A stretch of DNA of 64,000 nt from Diphasiastrum complanatum (GCA_029204225.1 CM055108.1:16018722-16082721), one strand, 5' to 3'. Shown: positions 19,999 through 31,215, counted from the stretch's first letter. A program made the numbers and translations. Notes: a model not told the origin generated them from the sequence alone.

Positions 19999-20470
19999 TC
20001 ACTTTGGGATCTTTGTCGAGTTCGTCTGAGCTCTCCTCCTAGAGAAAAAAGCTATAATCTGAGGCTGTGTATCTCGAGTATTTGACTGATCATGGCACAA
20101 AACTCTCCACATTAGGGACATTTCATGTAGCATAAGGCCTACACATTGAGGATCCTCATAGGTGTTGAGAGAACGTAAAGTAGTAGTTGAGTCTCTGAAT
20201 AGGTAGTGATATCGATCATGTATCTCGTAGCAGACAAGACATCTGAAAATGAAATGCTCCTTAGTCTCCACCTCTCTCAATGAACATATCCGACATATCC
20301 TATCTTCACATGGGATACCATGGAAGCATCCAATCTCAACCTCAAGTTGATGTGAGGACCTCCATAGTTGATACCCCAACTATGGAGCTGCATTGAAGAG
20401 GTGTGTACATGGCAAGGAGGAAACGACAAGGCTCTCTTGGATATACACAATGAGTCAAAAAAGGGCATCA
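19999..20470 (-). pseudogene. LINE C-terminal zinc-binding region (zf-RVT-like)
   Basis: Minus-strand frame reads LWRSSHQLEVEIGCFHGIPC, then EDRICRICSLREVETKEHF and FRCLVCYEIHDRYH. The L.I..H.L.IE.GR..G..R..R.C..C....VEDE.HFL..C pattern is the C-terminal cysteine/histidine region of plant LINE reverse transcriptases. An endonuclease fragment on the same strand at 21780-22022 lies upstream as expected, with RT missing between them. Confidence 0.72.
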
Positions 20471-20504
20471 AGCAATAATGGAGGAACTGCATTAGATATC
20501 CGAT

Positions 20505-20595
20505 TTGAATTGGCCGATTAAATCGGATCGATTCGACTTGTTCAAACCGATTTGAACCGCCCATCTAGAAACCGAATCGGTCAAGCTGCAAATTT
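20505..20595. repeat. GAACCG-rich patch related to the hAT MITE
   Basis: TTGGCCGATTAAATCGG, TTCAAACC and TTTGAACCGCCCA resemble interior motifs of the MITE at 4297-4505 (TTGGCCGATTCAAACCC, TTTGAACCGCCCA). Clear TIRs and a target duplication are not visible, so this is at best a decayed relative. Confidence 0.4.
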
Positions 20596-20599
20596 TTTT

Positions 20600-21779
20600 G
20601 TATTAAGGTATCTAGGCATGAATTCAGAATCTATATTCTACAAATTAGGTTGTATACATAGTACAGACTACCTCCATTGTACATTTAGCATCACATATTG
20701 TAGTACTTAGTACTATGTACATTAAGCGTTTAGGATTGAAGACTTTTGACTCAGGTAACTAGATTTTCGTGTCAAGAGCTCAAATTGATAATTCATTTTT
20801 AACAATGGACATCATGTGACATGATTCAATGTTCACTGTTCAAACTTCACGAATCAAGAATCAGGAAATTGGGATTTGGAATGATGAAGCAAGAATCAAG
20901 ATTCACAATGTAATGTGCATAATGGGCCATGGCAAATTGCAATCATTGGCAAAGAGCAATTTTCAAAGGCAATTGTTTAATGAATTATGAAGTTTGAGCA
21001 ATCAATTATCATTTTTTCATATTACAATTAACAGCTGATGATATTGATCTCTCTCTTTAGTCTCCTTAATCTCTCTCTTTCATGCTTTCTAGGGTTAAGT
21101 CTTGCTTATGTAATGCTTTCATAGCTTAGCTCTAGATCAATTGTGGCTTCATTCGTAACTTCAAGTGTAAAGAGAAAGAAATCAGGTGGTCATGGAGAAA
21201 TGACATTGGGAGTGTCAGTAGGGCTAGTGTATAGGGTGGTGGCATAATCAATTTGATTGCGAAGATTTGTGAGAAGAGGTGAAGAATGAGGAGTGAACTT
21301 GTGCACCGAAAGGCACTAGTGGATGAACTGAAGAGGAGGTCAACGGGCCATCTACCTTCCTTTGATTCATAGGTGCATTTTTTACTGCGAAGAACACAAT
21401 GGCAACGCGATAGGTATCACGGAGGAGGTGACGTGTATTGTGCATGGACAATTTCTTGGTGGTAATAATGGTAGTTAGCGTCATAGTAGGGTTGTTTAGC
21501 TGATCCACATGAGGGTTTGGGACAAAATCAATGGGATGAAAAGGCTATGGAAGTAGCCGTGTGTAAAGCAGTGGCGAGGAAAGTGGTTTGAGTTTCAAGA
21601 GGTATATTATAGGGAAAATCATGGAGTAGGTCATAAGAGATTTTTGGTACAAGTGAATATAGGTTTGATAAAAGATGTATTATGGTGTCCGATGAGGATA
21701 GAAGAAAAAGGATATGAAGTAAGTGGTATGATGCGGCTAAGGTGAAATGAGAGGCGTGAGATAATTCACAACACTATGG
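20600..21779. other. No gene recognised; possible LTR tail at 21040-21165
   Basis: AT-rich DNA. The stretch 21040-21165 (TAGTCTCCTTAATCTCTC, TGCTTTCTAGGGTTAAGTCT, ATAGCTTAGCTC, CGTAACTTC) resembles the U5 end of the gypsy copy 2 LTR in word order. No PBS follows. The minus-strand ORF at 21248-21508 has no recognisable family. Confidence 0.3.
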
Positions 21780-22022
21780 CTACCACTTTGAGGGTGGCAA
21801 GTGAATTCCCCAGTTAGCTAAGCCATAAAAAATGGTAGTAACCGGCCCAAGATCATCAGCAAAAGTTTGGGGAATATTTGCATCCGCTGCACCAATAGAT
21901 TGTATACAAAGTTGATCATAAACATCATGAAACGCTATCTGGCATGAGGCAGTCTTGGCATTAAAGTCACCAGTCAATGGTATATGACCCTGCTTTGAAT
22001 AATCTGATATGTCCTGTCCCAT
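21780..22022 (-). pseudogene. LINE endonuclease fragment
   Basis: Reads HIPLTGDFNAKTASCQIAFH, then QLCIQSIGAADANIPQTFAD. GDFNA(R/K)T is the conserved endonuclease/exonuclease/phosphatase-type motif of LINE apurinic-like endonucleases. Only about 80 residues remain, next to the copia C LTR relic. Confidence 0.68.
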
Positions 22023-23085
22023 CTATTTGTATGTCTCCACATTAGGAGAATAGTGTGAGGGATTTATTTGTGGAATACAAGTTTTGAGTTTTCTCTCTCA
22101 ATTAGCTTCCTCTTTTTTGAGGATTGTTGTTCTATGGCTGTCCACTATTTTCCTCCTGAAAATGGTACATCTGATGAAGAGGATGCAACTTCCAAGAGGA
22201 GAAAGGTTTTTGATAAAAGAGCTAGTAGAGCATTAGCCATAATCAATATGTCTATTAAGGATAACCTTATTCCACATGTCACTAATGTCAAATCACTTAG
22301 GGAGGCTTGGAAGAAATTCCGACAAATGTTTGAGACATCTTCCACCACTAGGATCCTCTCCCTCAAGCAAAAGTTCATACCTTGAAGATGAATGAGGGAG
22401 AAGCTATGACACCATACTTGATGAGAATCAAAGATTTGGTAGATCAATTGAAGGATGAAGGGAAGGATTTAGATGACCTAGATATTGTTAGTGTCACCCT
22501 CAATGGGCTTCCTCCACGATTCTAGCATCTTGTCACCCAATGGGCTATGTTGATGAAGAGATATATCTGCCCCAACCCCAAGGATTTGTGGTGAAAGGGA
22601 GAGAACATCATCTATGTCGTCTCATTAAGGCTTTGTATGGACTTAAGCAAGCTCCAAGAGCTTGGTACTCAAGAATGGATGAGTACCTACTTTCTTGTAC
22701 AAAGAGCAAGACTGATCCCAACCTTTATATCTTGAATAAAGAAGGTAAATCCTTTTATTAAATATGATAATCATAGGAAGTAATCCTAACCAAATTGTCG
22801 AAGTTAAGAAGACTTTATCTTAAGAATTTGAGATGAAGGACTTGGGACAAGTTCATTACTATCTTGGTTTAGAAGTGTGGAGGCTCCCACACTCACTCTT
22901 CCTCACACAAAGCAAATACATATACAACATGCACATATACAACATGCTTGAGAAATTCAATCTTATGGACTGCAAACCTGATGCAACTCGAGCAAAGATT
23001 AGGCATTCACACTAGATACAAATAAAGAAAAAGAAGTTGACAAGACCTTTATAGGCAGTGAGTTGGTAGCCTCATAGATGAGTCC
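22010..23085 (+). mobile_element. Ty1/copia element C, internally deleted
   Basis: Begins in LTR sequence (TTTGAGTTTTCTCTCTCAAT, TTGAGGATTGTTGTTCTATG) matching the LTRs of A and B. It passes without a PBS into gag (GTSDEEDATSKRRKVFDKRA, LREAWKKFRQMFETSSTTRI). Inside gag, near 22540, it jumps to RT (EEIYLPQPQGFVVKGREHHL, LKQAPRAWYSRMDEYLL, MKDLGQVHYYLGLEVW). A duplicated ACATATACAACATGC sits near 22920-22945, and the element ends at YRQ.VGSLI. Both LTR ends and most of pol are missing. Confidence 0.82.
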
Positions 23086-24663
23086 ATAACACAAAGGAAC
23101 ACTGTTACTCATCTCCTACAAAGACACTTATAAACATTAGAATCATAAGTTGTAATTGACTGGTAGAGATTCTATGTATACTAGTTTGGAGATTGTTGGA
23201 ACCTTACAAGAAGCTATTTAAAATCAAGGTAAGATCTCTCAACCTTTCTAGGGATCCTAGAACCATCTAAATGTATTGCAGGCTCAAAACTCAATTACTG
23301 GGGCTATTAGTGAACATTGACTCAAGGACCAACAGAGGCCCTCACAATGTGGTGATCATATCAGCATGTATGTTCATAATAACCTTCTAATCCCCAAATA
23401 ACTGCCAAATATCTATATGTAATTGGTTATATGTTGAGAGGTTTCCTAGGAGAGGATAAATATTGAGATCATTAAGTAATTTAGTTAATAAATTTGCCAT
23501 TCTTCTTTTTCTAAAAGATCACATGAGACATACTCCCAGTAGTAATTTGACCCAGCAAAAGGAGATAAAACTGTCATGGAGTCCTGTAAGATTAACAATG
23601 ATAAAAGCTGGGACCGGAGAATTTTTAGCAGTTATGAAAGAATGGACTGGACTGCAAGTTTAGCTAGAGAATTGTTTTCTACTGCCAAGTTCTTAAGACA
23701 TTGTAAATATTATAAACCTCGCTGACAGGTTTCTGCTACTTTATTCAACAAAAGATATGGCTCAAGTCTTGTGCCCCCAAGTTGAGAACTGTTTTTAAGA
23801 AGCTTGTGGCAGTCTAATATCTACATAGTAATCTGGATTATTTCTTGTAATCTCATAGTAGAAAGTTTCAATGCTAACCTGGGTCCACACATGGATAAAC
23901 CGTATGCGTGTTCCTCCGGTGACGGTAAGTGCATAGAGTGGTCCTCCTTGCATTATGCATACTTTTTGTTACTCACTTTAGAATTGATCTTTCACATGCT
24001 TTTCATCCAGGTTTTCCTTGCTTGGTTTGTGACCTGTTCATTAGATTGGATTTTTCCCGGACCTGATTCTCTTTTCTGAGTATTAAAAGACTGCTCATAA
24101 CTGGTACCTTGTTTTTAAGGAGATACGACTTCACATGTGATAACTTTTTCTCAACCAGCAGGGAAGGCAATGTTGTGGTTCATTACAACCAATTTGTTTC
24201 TTTACCACTTTGTATCAAAGTTTGGTGTATGTGTTAGTGCTTGCGTTCTCATTAATGCTCCATTCGGAAATTGCAGCAGATTTTCATCTCGTCAGAATCT
24301 GATAGAAATTTTTTTGACGTTTGTAGGCAAGTTCCAATGTCTGTAAGAGGCAAGATCTTGTTTGTAATGAGAAATTTTGCGGTACAGTTTCTAGAACAAA
24401 ACTGAAAATTCACGCTGAAGATGGCTGAAGTTTGCATAATGCGAATTACTTGTCTGAGTTTGTGGTAGTCAATGGAAATCCCTACTGAAATCCTCTGAAA
24501 TTTCATTTAGGAACTGTGGCTTTCTAGTTGAAGAATCCCTTTCAAAGCATTGTTTCTATGGGTAGCAAATCATGGAGGAATAATGGACAGAACGTTTTGG
24601 ACATAGAAGGTTTCATGGCTAGCGCTGAATCTGAAAGCGTATTGAATTGCACAACTGATGCAG
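23086..24663 (+). other. Intron remainder, nothing recognised
   Basis: AT-rich DNA with short ORFs that match no family I know. The acceptor TGATGCAG for the CPBP last exon closes it. Confidence 0.4.
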
Positions 24664-25326
24664 GTCATGTTCCTGTGGTTCTTAGCCTTCTGGCTGGTAG
24701 GCTCATGGATCATACCCTTTGCGGCGCATATGATTGGTTTCAGTAAAGACTCACTCACTTATCGTGGGCAAGCTTTGTACAGTTTGATCACTGATGTTGC
24801 AGAAGGAACAATTGGACTAGGCATATTACATCAGTGCCTACTACGGTTTCAACCTCTTTCAAGAGAATGGTTTCCACTAAGCTGGCATGGCAAATGGTAT
24901 ATAGAGGCATGCTTAGGATGCTTGATGTTCCCTCTTGTAAATCGTCTGTCCCAGATAAATCTGGACCTATTGCCTTTTCCTTCACCTCTTACATCTTCTA
25001 ATGTAGAACAATCTATAACGGCACGAGATCCAGTGGCCACTATTCTTTATGCTATTGTTGTCTCCGTTTGTGCTCCTATATGGGAAGAGGTGATTTTCAG
25101 AGGATTTTTACTCCCATCTCTCACACGCTACTTACCAGTCTGGGCATCTGTGGTTGTTAGTGCTTTTGCATTTTCTGTTGCACATTTTAGCATCCAACGG
25201 TTACTTCCTCTGACAGTTTTAGGGCTTGTTATGGGAATTGTTTTCGTTCGTTCTCGTAACTTGCTGGCATCTATGCTTTTGCATAGCTTGTGGAATAGTT
25301 TTGTATTCTTGGATCTCCTTAGATAG
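24664..25326 (+). CDS. CPBP-family (CAAX-protease-like) intramembrane protease, last exon
   Basis: 220 codons with no lesion, ending at TAG 25324-25326. The exon follows GATGCAG. This is the catalytic half of a CPBP (PF02517-type) intramembrane glutamic protease. Numbered from the exon start, it has the EExxxR box WEEVIFRG (Glu141, Glu142, Arg146), the FxxxH box FSVAH (His174) and the last-helix HSLWN box (His207, Asn211), all intact. About six hydrophobic helices surround them. Plant homologues sit in plastid or endomembrane membranes and cleave or scaffold membrane proteins; which type this is cannot be told without the N-terminus. It is the only undamaged host-like coding sequence in the window. 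An in-frame ATG at 24658 lies in the intron end and is unlikely to be the true start. Confidence 0.92.
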   Translation, partial: VMFLWFLAFWLVGSWIIPFAAHMIGFSKDSLTYRGQALYSLITDVAEGTIGLGILHQCLLRFQPLSREWFPLSWHGKWYIEACLGCLMFPLVNRLSQINLDLLPFPSPLTSSNVEQSITARDPVATILYAIVVSVCAPIWEEVIFRGFLLPSLTRYLPVWASVVVSAFAFSVAHFSIQRLLPLTVLGLVMGIVFVRSRNLLASMLLHSLWNSFVFLDLLR

Positions 25327-26150
25327 CCAACTGTATATTGCCTTTTTGTGGATTCGCAGCTCAAAATTAATTGCATTCTTTGATACAGGATAATCCTATA
25401 AGCAGTCAGTATTATTCAGCAAAGTATAGAGAAGTCGGTATTTCCATTATGTTGGCCCACACTTGCTGTCAATCAAATTATTATTTTTGACCAGGTTGAT
25501 TATTAATGAGGTTTTAATTCCCCCCTCGTAGTACATTGCCAGAGTACCTTTTCCTCTTGAGGCGAACACCTCTTTCCCAGCTGTGTCATTTCTGTTTTTC
25601 TTTCCATTGGTCATTGTCATTCTGTCATTTTCTTCTCTTTACAGTGATCATTGATAATGCAAATTTTTAAAAAATCATTTGCATCTCTAAGCTTGAGCAT
25701 CCTTTTGGAAACATATCAAATTTTGTACTAATCACATTCTCAGGTGGTGTACTTTTAGTTTTCTCCAGAGTGGTTAAAAGTGGCATTATTGTATCAGCTT
25801 TCAAACGATGAATGGCCTAACAGAATTGTAGTTACGATACTCGGCATGCGGGCTTGTAAGTATTTGAAATGGTACATAAGACAAAAACATTGCATATCAA
25901 GAATTTTTCATCTAAGAGCAAGATGAATCTCCAAAGCAAAAACCTGGACACTAAATGATAGATTGAGCTCATAATCCTGGATCCTCTCAAGCACAAGCTT
26001 TGTCCAGACAAAATATATCCATCAAATCATCTCAATGTTAAATTTACTTTGAATATTAATATATCAATACCTCACATTTTTGTCTTTGCTTAGGTATGTT
26101 TGTGGCTCAAACATCTGAAGATTCTTACTCATGGAGTTTGTGTGTGTGTG
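25327..26150 (+). other. Downstream region of CPBP gene
   Basis: Probable 3' UTR and terminator region. It is AT-rich, and no clear AATAAA signal can be fixed with confidence. No other gene is seen before the microsatellites. Confidence 0.4.
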
Positions 26151-26152
<2 letters not shown>

Positions 26153-26198
<46 letters not shown>

Positions 26199-26227
26199 CT
26201 GAATGGTTCAAACTTCACCCTGATTAG

Positions 26228-26273
<46 letters not shown>

Positions 26274-26670
26274 TATTTGTGTGTGAGATTTGTGCCTATG
26301 TATGGGGTAGGAGCATGCACCCATGGTTGCATGGGTGCATCCTCCCACATAAACAATTTTAGTTCAAAAATATGAAATCTTTTATCCTGGAGTAGGATGG
26401 ATGCATGACATTGTATGCATCCATCCATTTGGTAGGGCCCAGGCTTGGATTTTGACATGCACCCTTACCATTCACCCCGATGGGCTTTTTTTGTTCTTAC
26501 CTTTCACATGACATGTATAATGCATGGGTAACTTTCAAATAAAATACATATGAACCTTTCAATCACTTATATGCATATATTCATGTTATATCTACAATAA
26601 ATTTTAAAATATTTGAAACTAGCATGACATTTGACTTTTTAAAGCTACCTTTCATATGACACTTTTCATT

Positions 26671-26738
<68 letters not shown>
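26153..26738. repeat. Cluster of (GA)n, (AT)n and (TC)n microsatellites
   Basis: (GA)22 at 26153-26196, (AT)20 at 26230-26271 and (TC)32 at 26674-26738. Between them is unique-looking sequence with CATGCACCC/GGGTGCAT inverted words around 26315-26340. ORFs here are repeat artefacts. Confidence 0.9.
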
Positions 26739-26741
<3 letters not shown>

Positions 26742-27073
26742 TCACATTATCACTATTTTTCATCAAAAACTATAAAAAACCTAAACAGAACCCTAAAAAT
26801 AAAAAAATCTGTGCGTTTTCTCTCTTGCGTGTGGTCACGTTTCTCTCATTGCGATTTTATATCTGGTTTCTCTCTCTATCTCTATTTCTCTCTAGAAACT
26901 TTTTTTCAAAAGTTTCAAGAAACATGTGTTCTCTCAAGAAATTTCCAAAAACACGTGTTTTCTCTAGATTTTCAAACCCACATCAAATGCTTTTCAAATG
27001 CCCTTCGAGGATGGGGCAAACGTGGACCAATAAGAATCTCCAAATCCCATTTTGTCTAACTGGGGTAACATTT

Positions 27074-27078
<5 letters not shown>

Positions 27079-27132
<54 letters not shown>

Positions 27133-27340
27133 GAGGGCGTGTGGGGAGGGTGTGCCGCGAGGGCATAGCAAGGGTGCAGAGAGGGCAAAGGGAGGGTGTA
27201 GGGAGGGCGTGAGGAGGGGGCGCAGCGAGGGCGAGTGGGGAAGACGCAAGGGGGGGGACATGGGGAGGGTGGAGGGAGGCTTGCAAGGGAGGGCTCTCTC
27301 TCACTCTCTCTGAGAGGGAAGGGAGGGTCTTTCTCTAAGA

Positions 27341-27398
<58 letters not shown>
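27079..27398. repeat. (TC)n, GGGAG-rich minisatellite and (GA)n
   Basis: (TC)25 at 27079-27128, then irregular GGAGGG(T/C)GT(G)-type repeats at 27130-27295, then a GA tract at 27337-27398. The TC and GA tracts are complementary and could pair as a hairpin of about 50 bp enclosing the minisatellite. C-rich CGCCCTCC-type repeats continue to about 27600. Confidence 0.85.
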
Positions 27399-27400
<2 letters not shown>

Positions 27401-27609
27401 CTTCCTTTCCTTGCGCCCTCGCACATGTTCCCTTTCTGTGTGTGCCCTCCCTGTGCCCACAACTCCCGTACGCCCTTCCTGCGCGCGCCCTCATTGCGCC
27501 CCTTCCCGAGCGTCCTCCTCGATCGCCCTCCCCTCGCCTTTCATGTTCCTCATCCTTTGTGCCCTCCTTGCACCCTCCCAATGCGTGCATGCCCTTCCTG
27601 CACCCTACC

Positions 27610-28710
27610 TGTTAGCAGATTCCAGGGAATCCCCAGATGCCGAGCCAAGCTAAAGACACAGAGTATCTCTCACCCATGACCGAGGAGGTCTCAGAAGGAG
27701 GAGAGCAGAGGAAGCTGAGAGCCAAGCGTGAGAGCCGAGGATTACTAGCTAGGGTGCCAGTTATTATTCATGTGAGCCTACATGGTGAATCCCAGAGAAG
27801 GAACGACCATGTAGGAGCTAGTAATATTTCCTAGGCATCGTAAATACGCATAGACCTCCGTAAATAATTTAGAGTGAGCCACATTTTGATAATGACCTCC
27901 AGTGGAAGGGCAAATTCCTCTTGTATTTTCCATATTAGTGGAATTGCCACTTGGACTCCACATGGGCAGCCTTCTTGCTTATTTAAGGGCCCCCCTCTCT
28001 TGTGAGGGAGCTTTGAATGTATTATCAATTTCTCTTGAGTGAATAAAGAGGATCTTCCACGAGTTCTTGATGATTGTAAAGCTCCTTGTTCATGGCAATC
28101 TTCTTGAGTGAAATTTCTATGAGCATGTTTTGATTTCTTTTTGTGTTTGTGGATTACTTAGATCTCTTACTTACTTTCTTGTTTTGTGGAATGTAGATGT
28201 GGATTAACTTTCTTGTTCCTTGATTTTGTAGTTTCAACATGCAGGTAAACTATAGAGGCTGAGATTGTCGATTTGATTTGCATACTCTCTAACAATCATG
28301 TCCTTGATTGTTCTTGAGAATTCCAAGCATCAAGAAAAGGGTGTTTCTTGATCCTTGGGTTGCTAGAATGCTGTTAGGATGCTAGTTTTCTTGTTTCTTG
28401 TTTCTTGCTGAGTAGCTTAATCTTGTCATTGCATTGTTCCTTGATTTTGGTAGATAAATTGTAGCTTTGCTCTCTGATTCAGAGCGTTGATCTATATTGA
28501 GCTAGGACTGGTTGCATGGCTTGTAAATGCATGTAGCTGAGTAACGTATCTGTCTCTCCCCACTGAGAAACACATTGTAATTTGAAAAACACTTCTGTTT
28601 GAAAACCGTTCTAACACCAAATCGTAAAGAACCATAACCAATGGAAGTAACAAAAAAAAGAACGAACGATAAAGAAGCGTATTCACAGATTCAGCTGGAA
28701 TCTGTGAACA
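27610..28710 (+). repeat. 5' LTR of Athila/Tat-like element
   Basis: 1101 bp from TGTTAGCAGATTCCAG to CTGGAATCTGTGAACA. These ends are inverted repeats of each other (13 of 16 positions). A TATA-like CTTATTTAAG lies near 27975-27985 and AATAAAG near 28040. The end is confirmed by the PBS two bases on. No second copy is in the window, so length rests on the inverted ends. Confidence 0.75.
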
Positions 28711-28712
28711 TT

Positions 28713-28724
28713 TGGCGCCATTCC
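28713..28724 (+). promoter_or_regulatory. Primer-binding site, tRNA-Asp-like
   Basis: TGGCGCCATTCC, close to the TGGCGCCGTTGCC PBS used by Athila-type elements, begins two bases after the LTR end ACA. Confidence 0.7.
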
Positions 28725-28859
28725 ATAGCTACACAGACACTTATTCAAGCCAAACCTTTCCGTTCTGTGCTGCCAAATCACAGCTCTGAAGTCTCACACG
28801 CACATCATTACCGAGCTCGTTACTTTGGTCTTGACCGATGTCCATTGGTTCCTCGTTGG

Positions 28860-29547
28860 ACTCCCATGATGGATACGACGTGAACTTCGTTCCAATGATG
28901 AATACACATCATTGAAACAAGCCATGTCTGATGTCATTCGGGAAGAAGACGAGGGATCAGATGTCGATGAGCCACGTAAATGGAGAGCACATCGTGCTGT
29001 CCAAGAAGCTCGACCAAACGAGGAAACACGAGAATAGTTGTGAAAAACACAGATGGAGTTGCTTAACCAGCAACACCAACAACAGATGGAGAAACTCACG
29101 AAAGAGTTTCAAAACACTCTTAAGTCTATCCAGAGTTCAATGCCAGGTCAGTTACCCATTGGCCAAATCCACCATAGACGAGAGAACACATGGTGCCCTC
29201 ACTGTCGAGGTGCACACACTGGCAATGAGTGCCCTTCAGACCAACCGGTCCTAGATACTTCATTGATCAAATGTGACATATGCGACTTTATGGGTCATAC
29301 CTCACTCTATTGCTATTATAACCCGAGGAACCAGCCCCACAACCAGTCAGGGGGACATTATCAACCTCCTCGACAACAGTTTGTTTTACAAAACCAACAC
29401 CAGCATTACCCACCACGAAACAACCAAGTCCATATACAAGAGTTGCCCAGACAATCTAGACATGAACCTCAGCCACAGCTGGCGCTCTTAGGACCACTTC
29501 CAAGGGGACAACAAGATCTAGGAGCACAAAAACATCGACATCCTTGA
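28860..29547 (+). pseudogene. gag fragment of Athila/Tat-like element
   Basis: A glutamine-rich coiled stretch (MELLNQQHQQQMEKLTKEFQ) precedes two Cys/His clusters, CPHCRGAHTGNEC (near 29195-29235) and CDICDFMGHTSLYC (near 29272-29315). Both fit a CCHC-type nucleocapsid. A proline/glutamine/histidine-rich tail follows to 29547. The region upstream to 28713 has broken frames. Confidence 0.7.
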
Positions 29548-29655
29548 GAATCTGCACAGACACATCTTGTAGAAAACTTCTATGATCACTCATATCATCA
29601 TGATTCAACACTTACATCTGTTAGTTCTCAACAATGTCCAACCGACAACTCATGC

Positions 29656-30575
29656 TCGTGCAAACGGGATTTCCATAAGTGGGGAATTGACTTTGTGGGA
29701 CCAATCAGTCCAGCAGCGAAACATACCCAAGCTCGTTACATCCTCATAGCCACAGATTACGCCACTAAGTGGGTTGAGGCTCGAGCAACAAAGGACGCCA
29801 ACGCAAAAACCGTCGCGTGTTTTCTTTACGAAAACATTATTACACGTTTTGGCTGTCCCATAGAGTTAGTTAGTGATCGCGGCACACATTTTTTTAATGC
29901 TGTCATTGATAATTTACTACGCCATTACCTTGTCGTTCACCGAAAGAGTACACCGTACTATCCTAAATGTAATGGCCAGGCCGAATCAACTAACAAGACG
30001 ATATGCAAAATTTTGACAAAAATAGTTGAAACCAGTCGCTCTGATTGGGAAACAAAACTTTTTTTCAACTATCTGGGCTTACCGCACCACCCCGAAAAAA
30101 GCCATTGGGTGGGTTACCCCTTTCCACTTAGTGTATGGTCAAGAGGCGGTAATGCCTGTAGAATTTTTAGTCCCTTCGCTAAGAGTCATGGAAGCTTTTT
30201 CTACAGACATCTGTGAAAAAGCTACATTTGAGCAACAAGTCAAAACAAGGCTATTTACGTTAGCCCAATTATGCGAGACAAGACTCATATCTTACCACAC
30301 ACAACTGGTTAACAAACGATGCCAAAAGGCTTGGCATGGCCGTCACTTATGCAATAAAGATCTACACTTAGAAGACCAGGTGCTTCTTCATACATCAAAG
30401 AAGCACCCCGGCAAATTGAAATTTTGAAGTGAGGGACCGTATGTTATTAATAAAATATTTCCTAATGGTGCAGTCCAGCTGCAAACACTTGACGGAATAC
30501 TCCTAGACACTATCGTCAATGGTGGTCATCTACGGCAGTATTACGAAGAGTTGTTTTTTGTTAACCCAATTTAAC
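29656..30575 (+). pseudogene. Integrase of Athila/Tat-like element
   Basis: Catalytic core: FHKWGIDFVGPISPA with the first Asp, ILIATDYATKWVEARATKDA, FGCPIELVSDRGTHFFNAVI with the second Asp, and KCNGQAESTNKTICKIL with the Glu. All three acidic residues are present. A frameshift near 30060 in a T/A-rich run leads to [20 protein letters not shown] and the C-terminal [30 protein letters not shown]. The zinc domain is missing with the upstream deletion. One frameshift and one stop inactivate it. Confidence 0.88.
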
Positions 30576-30966
30576 ACCTTTTCCCTAGTATATATTTTAC
30601 ATTTTTTATTCTTTTTATTTTATTTTCTTATTTCCTTGCTTGTTATTCTCGTTTTGCATGCCTATTTTTAACCTCGTTTCTTGTTTATAATTCATACCTG
30701 TACTTATTTACTTTCTATGCATTTTCTTTTTTCTATAAATACCCATTTGTCATGAATGTTCTAGGTCAACAAATGATAGGCTACACCATATGAAAAAGAT
30801 TCTGACACTTTTGGCCCATCTCATTTCTGTCTGTCTGATGTCTCAATATTCTCAATTATGCATACACTCATTTATTGAGATATTTCTTTTCCATAAGAAC
30901 AACTACTTTGAACCATAGTCATATTTTTCCCTTGAAGTCCTTCACTTGCATTCCACAGTTCCATAC
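30576..30966 (+). other. AT-rich post-integrase spacer
   Basis: T-rich sequence with no ORF of note, between integrase and the tandem repeat field. Nothing else recognised. Confidence 0.5.
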
Positions 30967-31215
30967 AGGACTCCTGTCAAATCTCAATGGTAGGACTCCT
31001 GTCAAATCTCAATGGTAGGACTCCTGTCAAATCTCAACCGAAGGCCTCCTGTCAGATCTTAGCCGAAAAACCTATCAAATCTCGACCGGAGCAACCATCA
31101 GATCTCGACCGGAGCAACCATCAGATCTTGACCGGAGCACCCATCAGATCTCGATCGGAGCACCCATCAGATCTCAATCAAAGAACCTATCAAATTTCTA
31201 CCGGAGGTTCCAAAT
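30967..31215 (+). repeat. Tandem repeats of 23-25 bp, first field
   Basis: Three units AGGACTCCTGTCAAATCTCA plus ATGGT (25 bp), then variants of ATCTCGACCGGAGCAACCAT plus CAG (23 bp) repeated about five times. The two unit types are related (TCAAATCTC/TCAGATCTC core). Short tandem repeats between pol and the 3' LTR are a known feature of Tat-lineage elements. Confidence 0.85.

Larger units (their letters stand above)
12727..24663 (+). other. 11.9-kb intron of the CPBP gene filled with TE fragments
   Basis: Inferred GT...AG intron (GTACAT at 12727; TGATGCAG ending 24663) joining two exons in phase 0. Inside lie an LTR candidate (13188-14226), copia gag and gypsy integrase pieces (15210-16870), copia B (16870-19488), a gypsy protease piece (19545-19960), LINE pieces (19999-20470, 21780-22022) and copia C (22010-23085). 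Long TE-laden introns are common in large plant genomes. Splicing across it is inferred only from reading-frame continuity and family knowledge. Confidence 0.72.

Noticed and set aside
21248-21508. Minus ORF of 86 codons as RT of the LINE fragment
   Set aside because: Position fits between endonuclease and zf-RVT, but none of the RT motifs is present.
26100-27680. Long ORFs across TC/GA tracts (Ser-Leu and Arg-Glu repeats)
   Set aside because: Dinucleotide repeats lack stop codons and produce spurious ORFs on both strands.
30967-31215. CRISPR-like array
   Set aside because: Units are contiguous tandem repeats without unique spacers, in a plant retrotransposon context.
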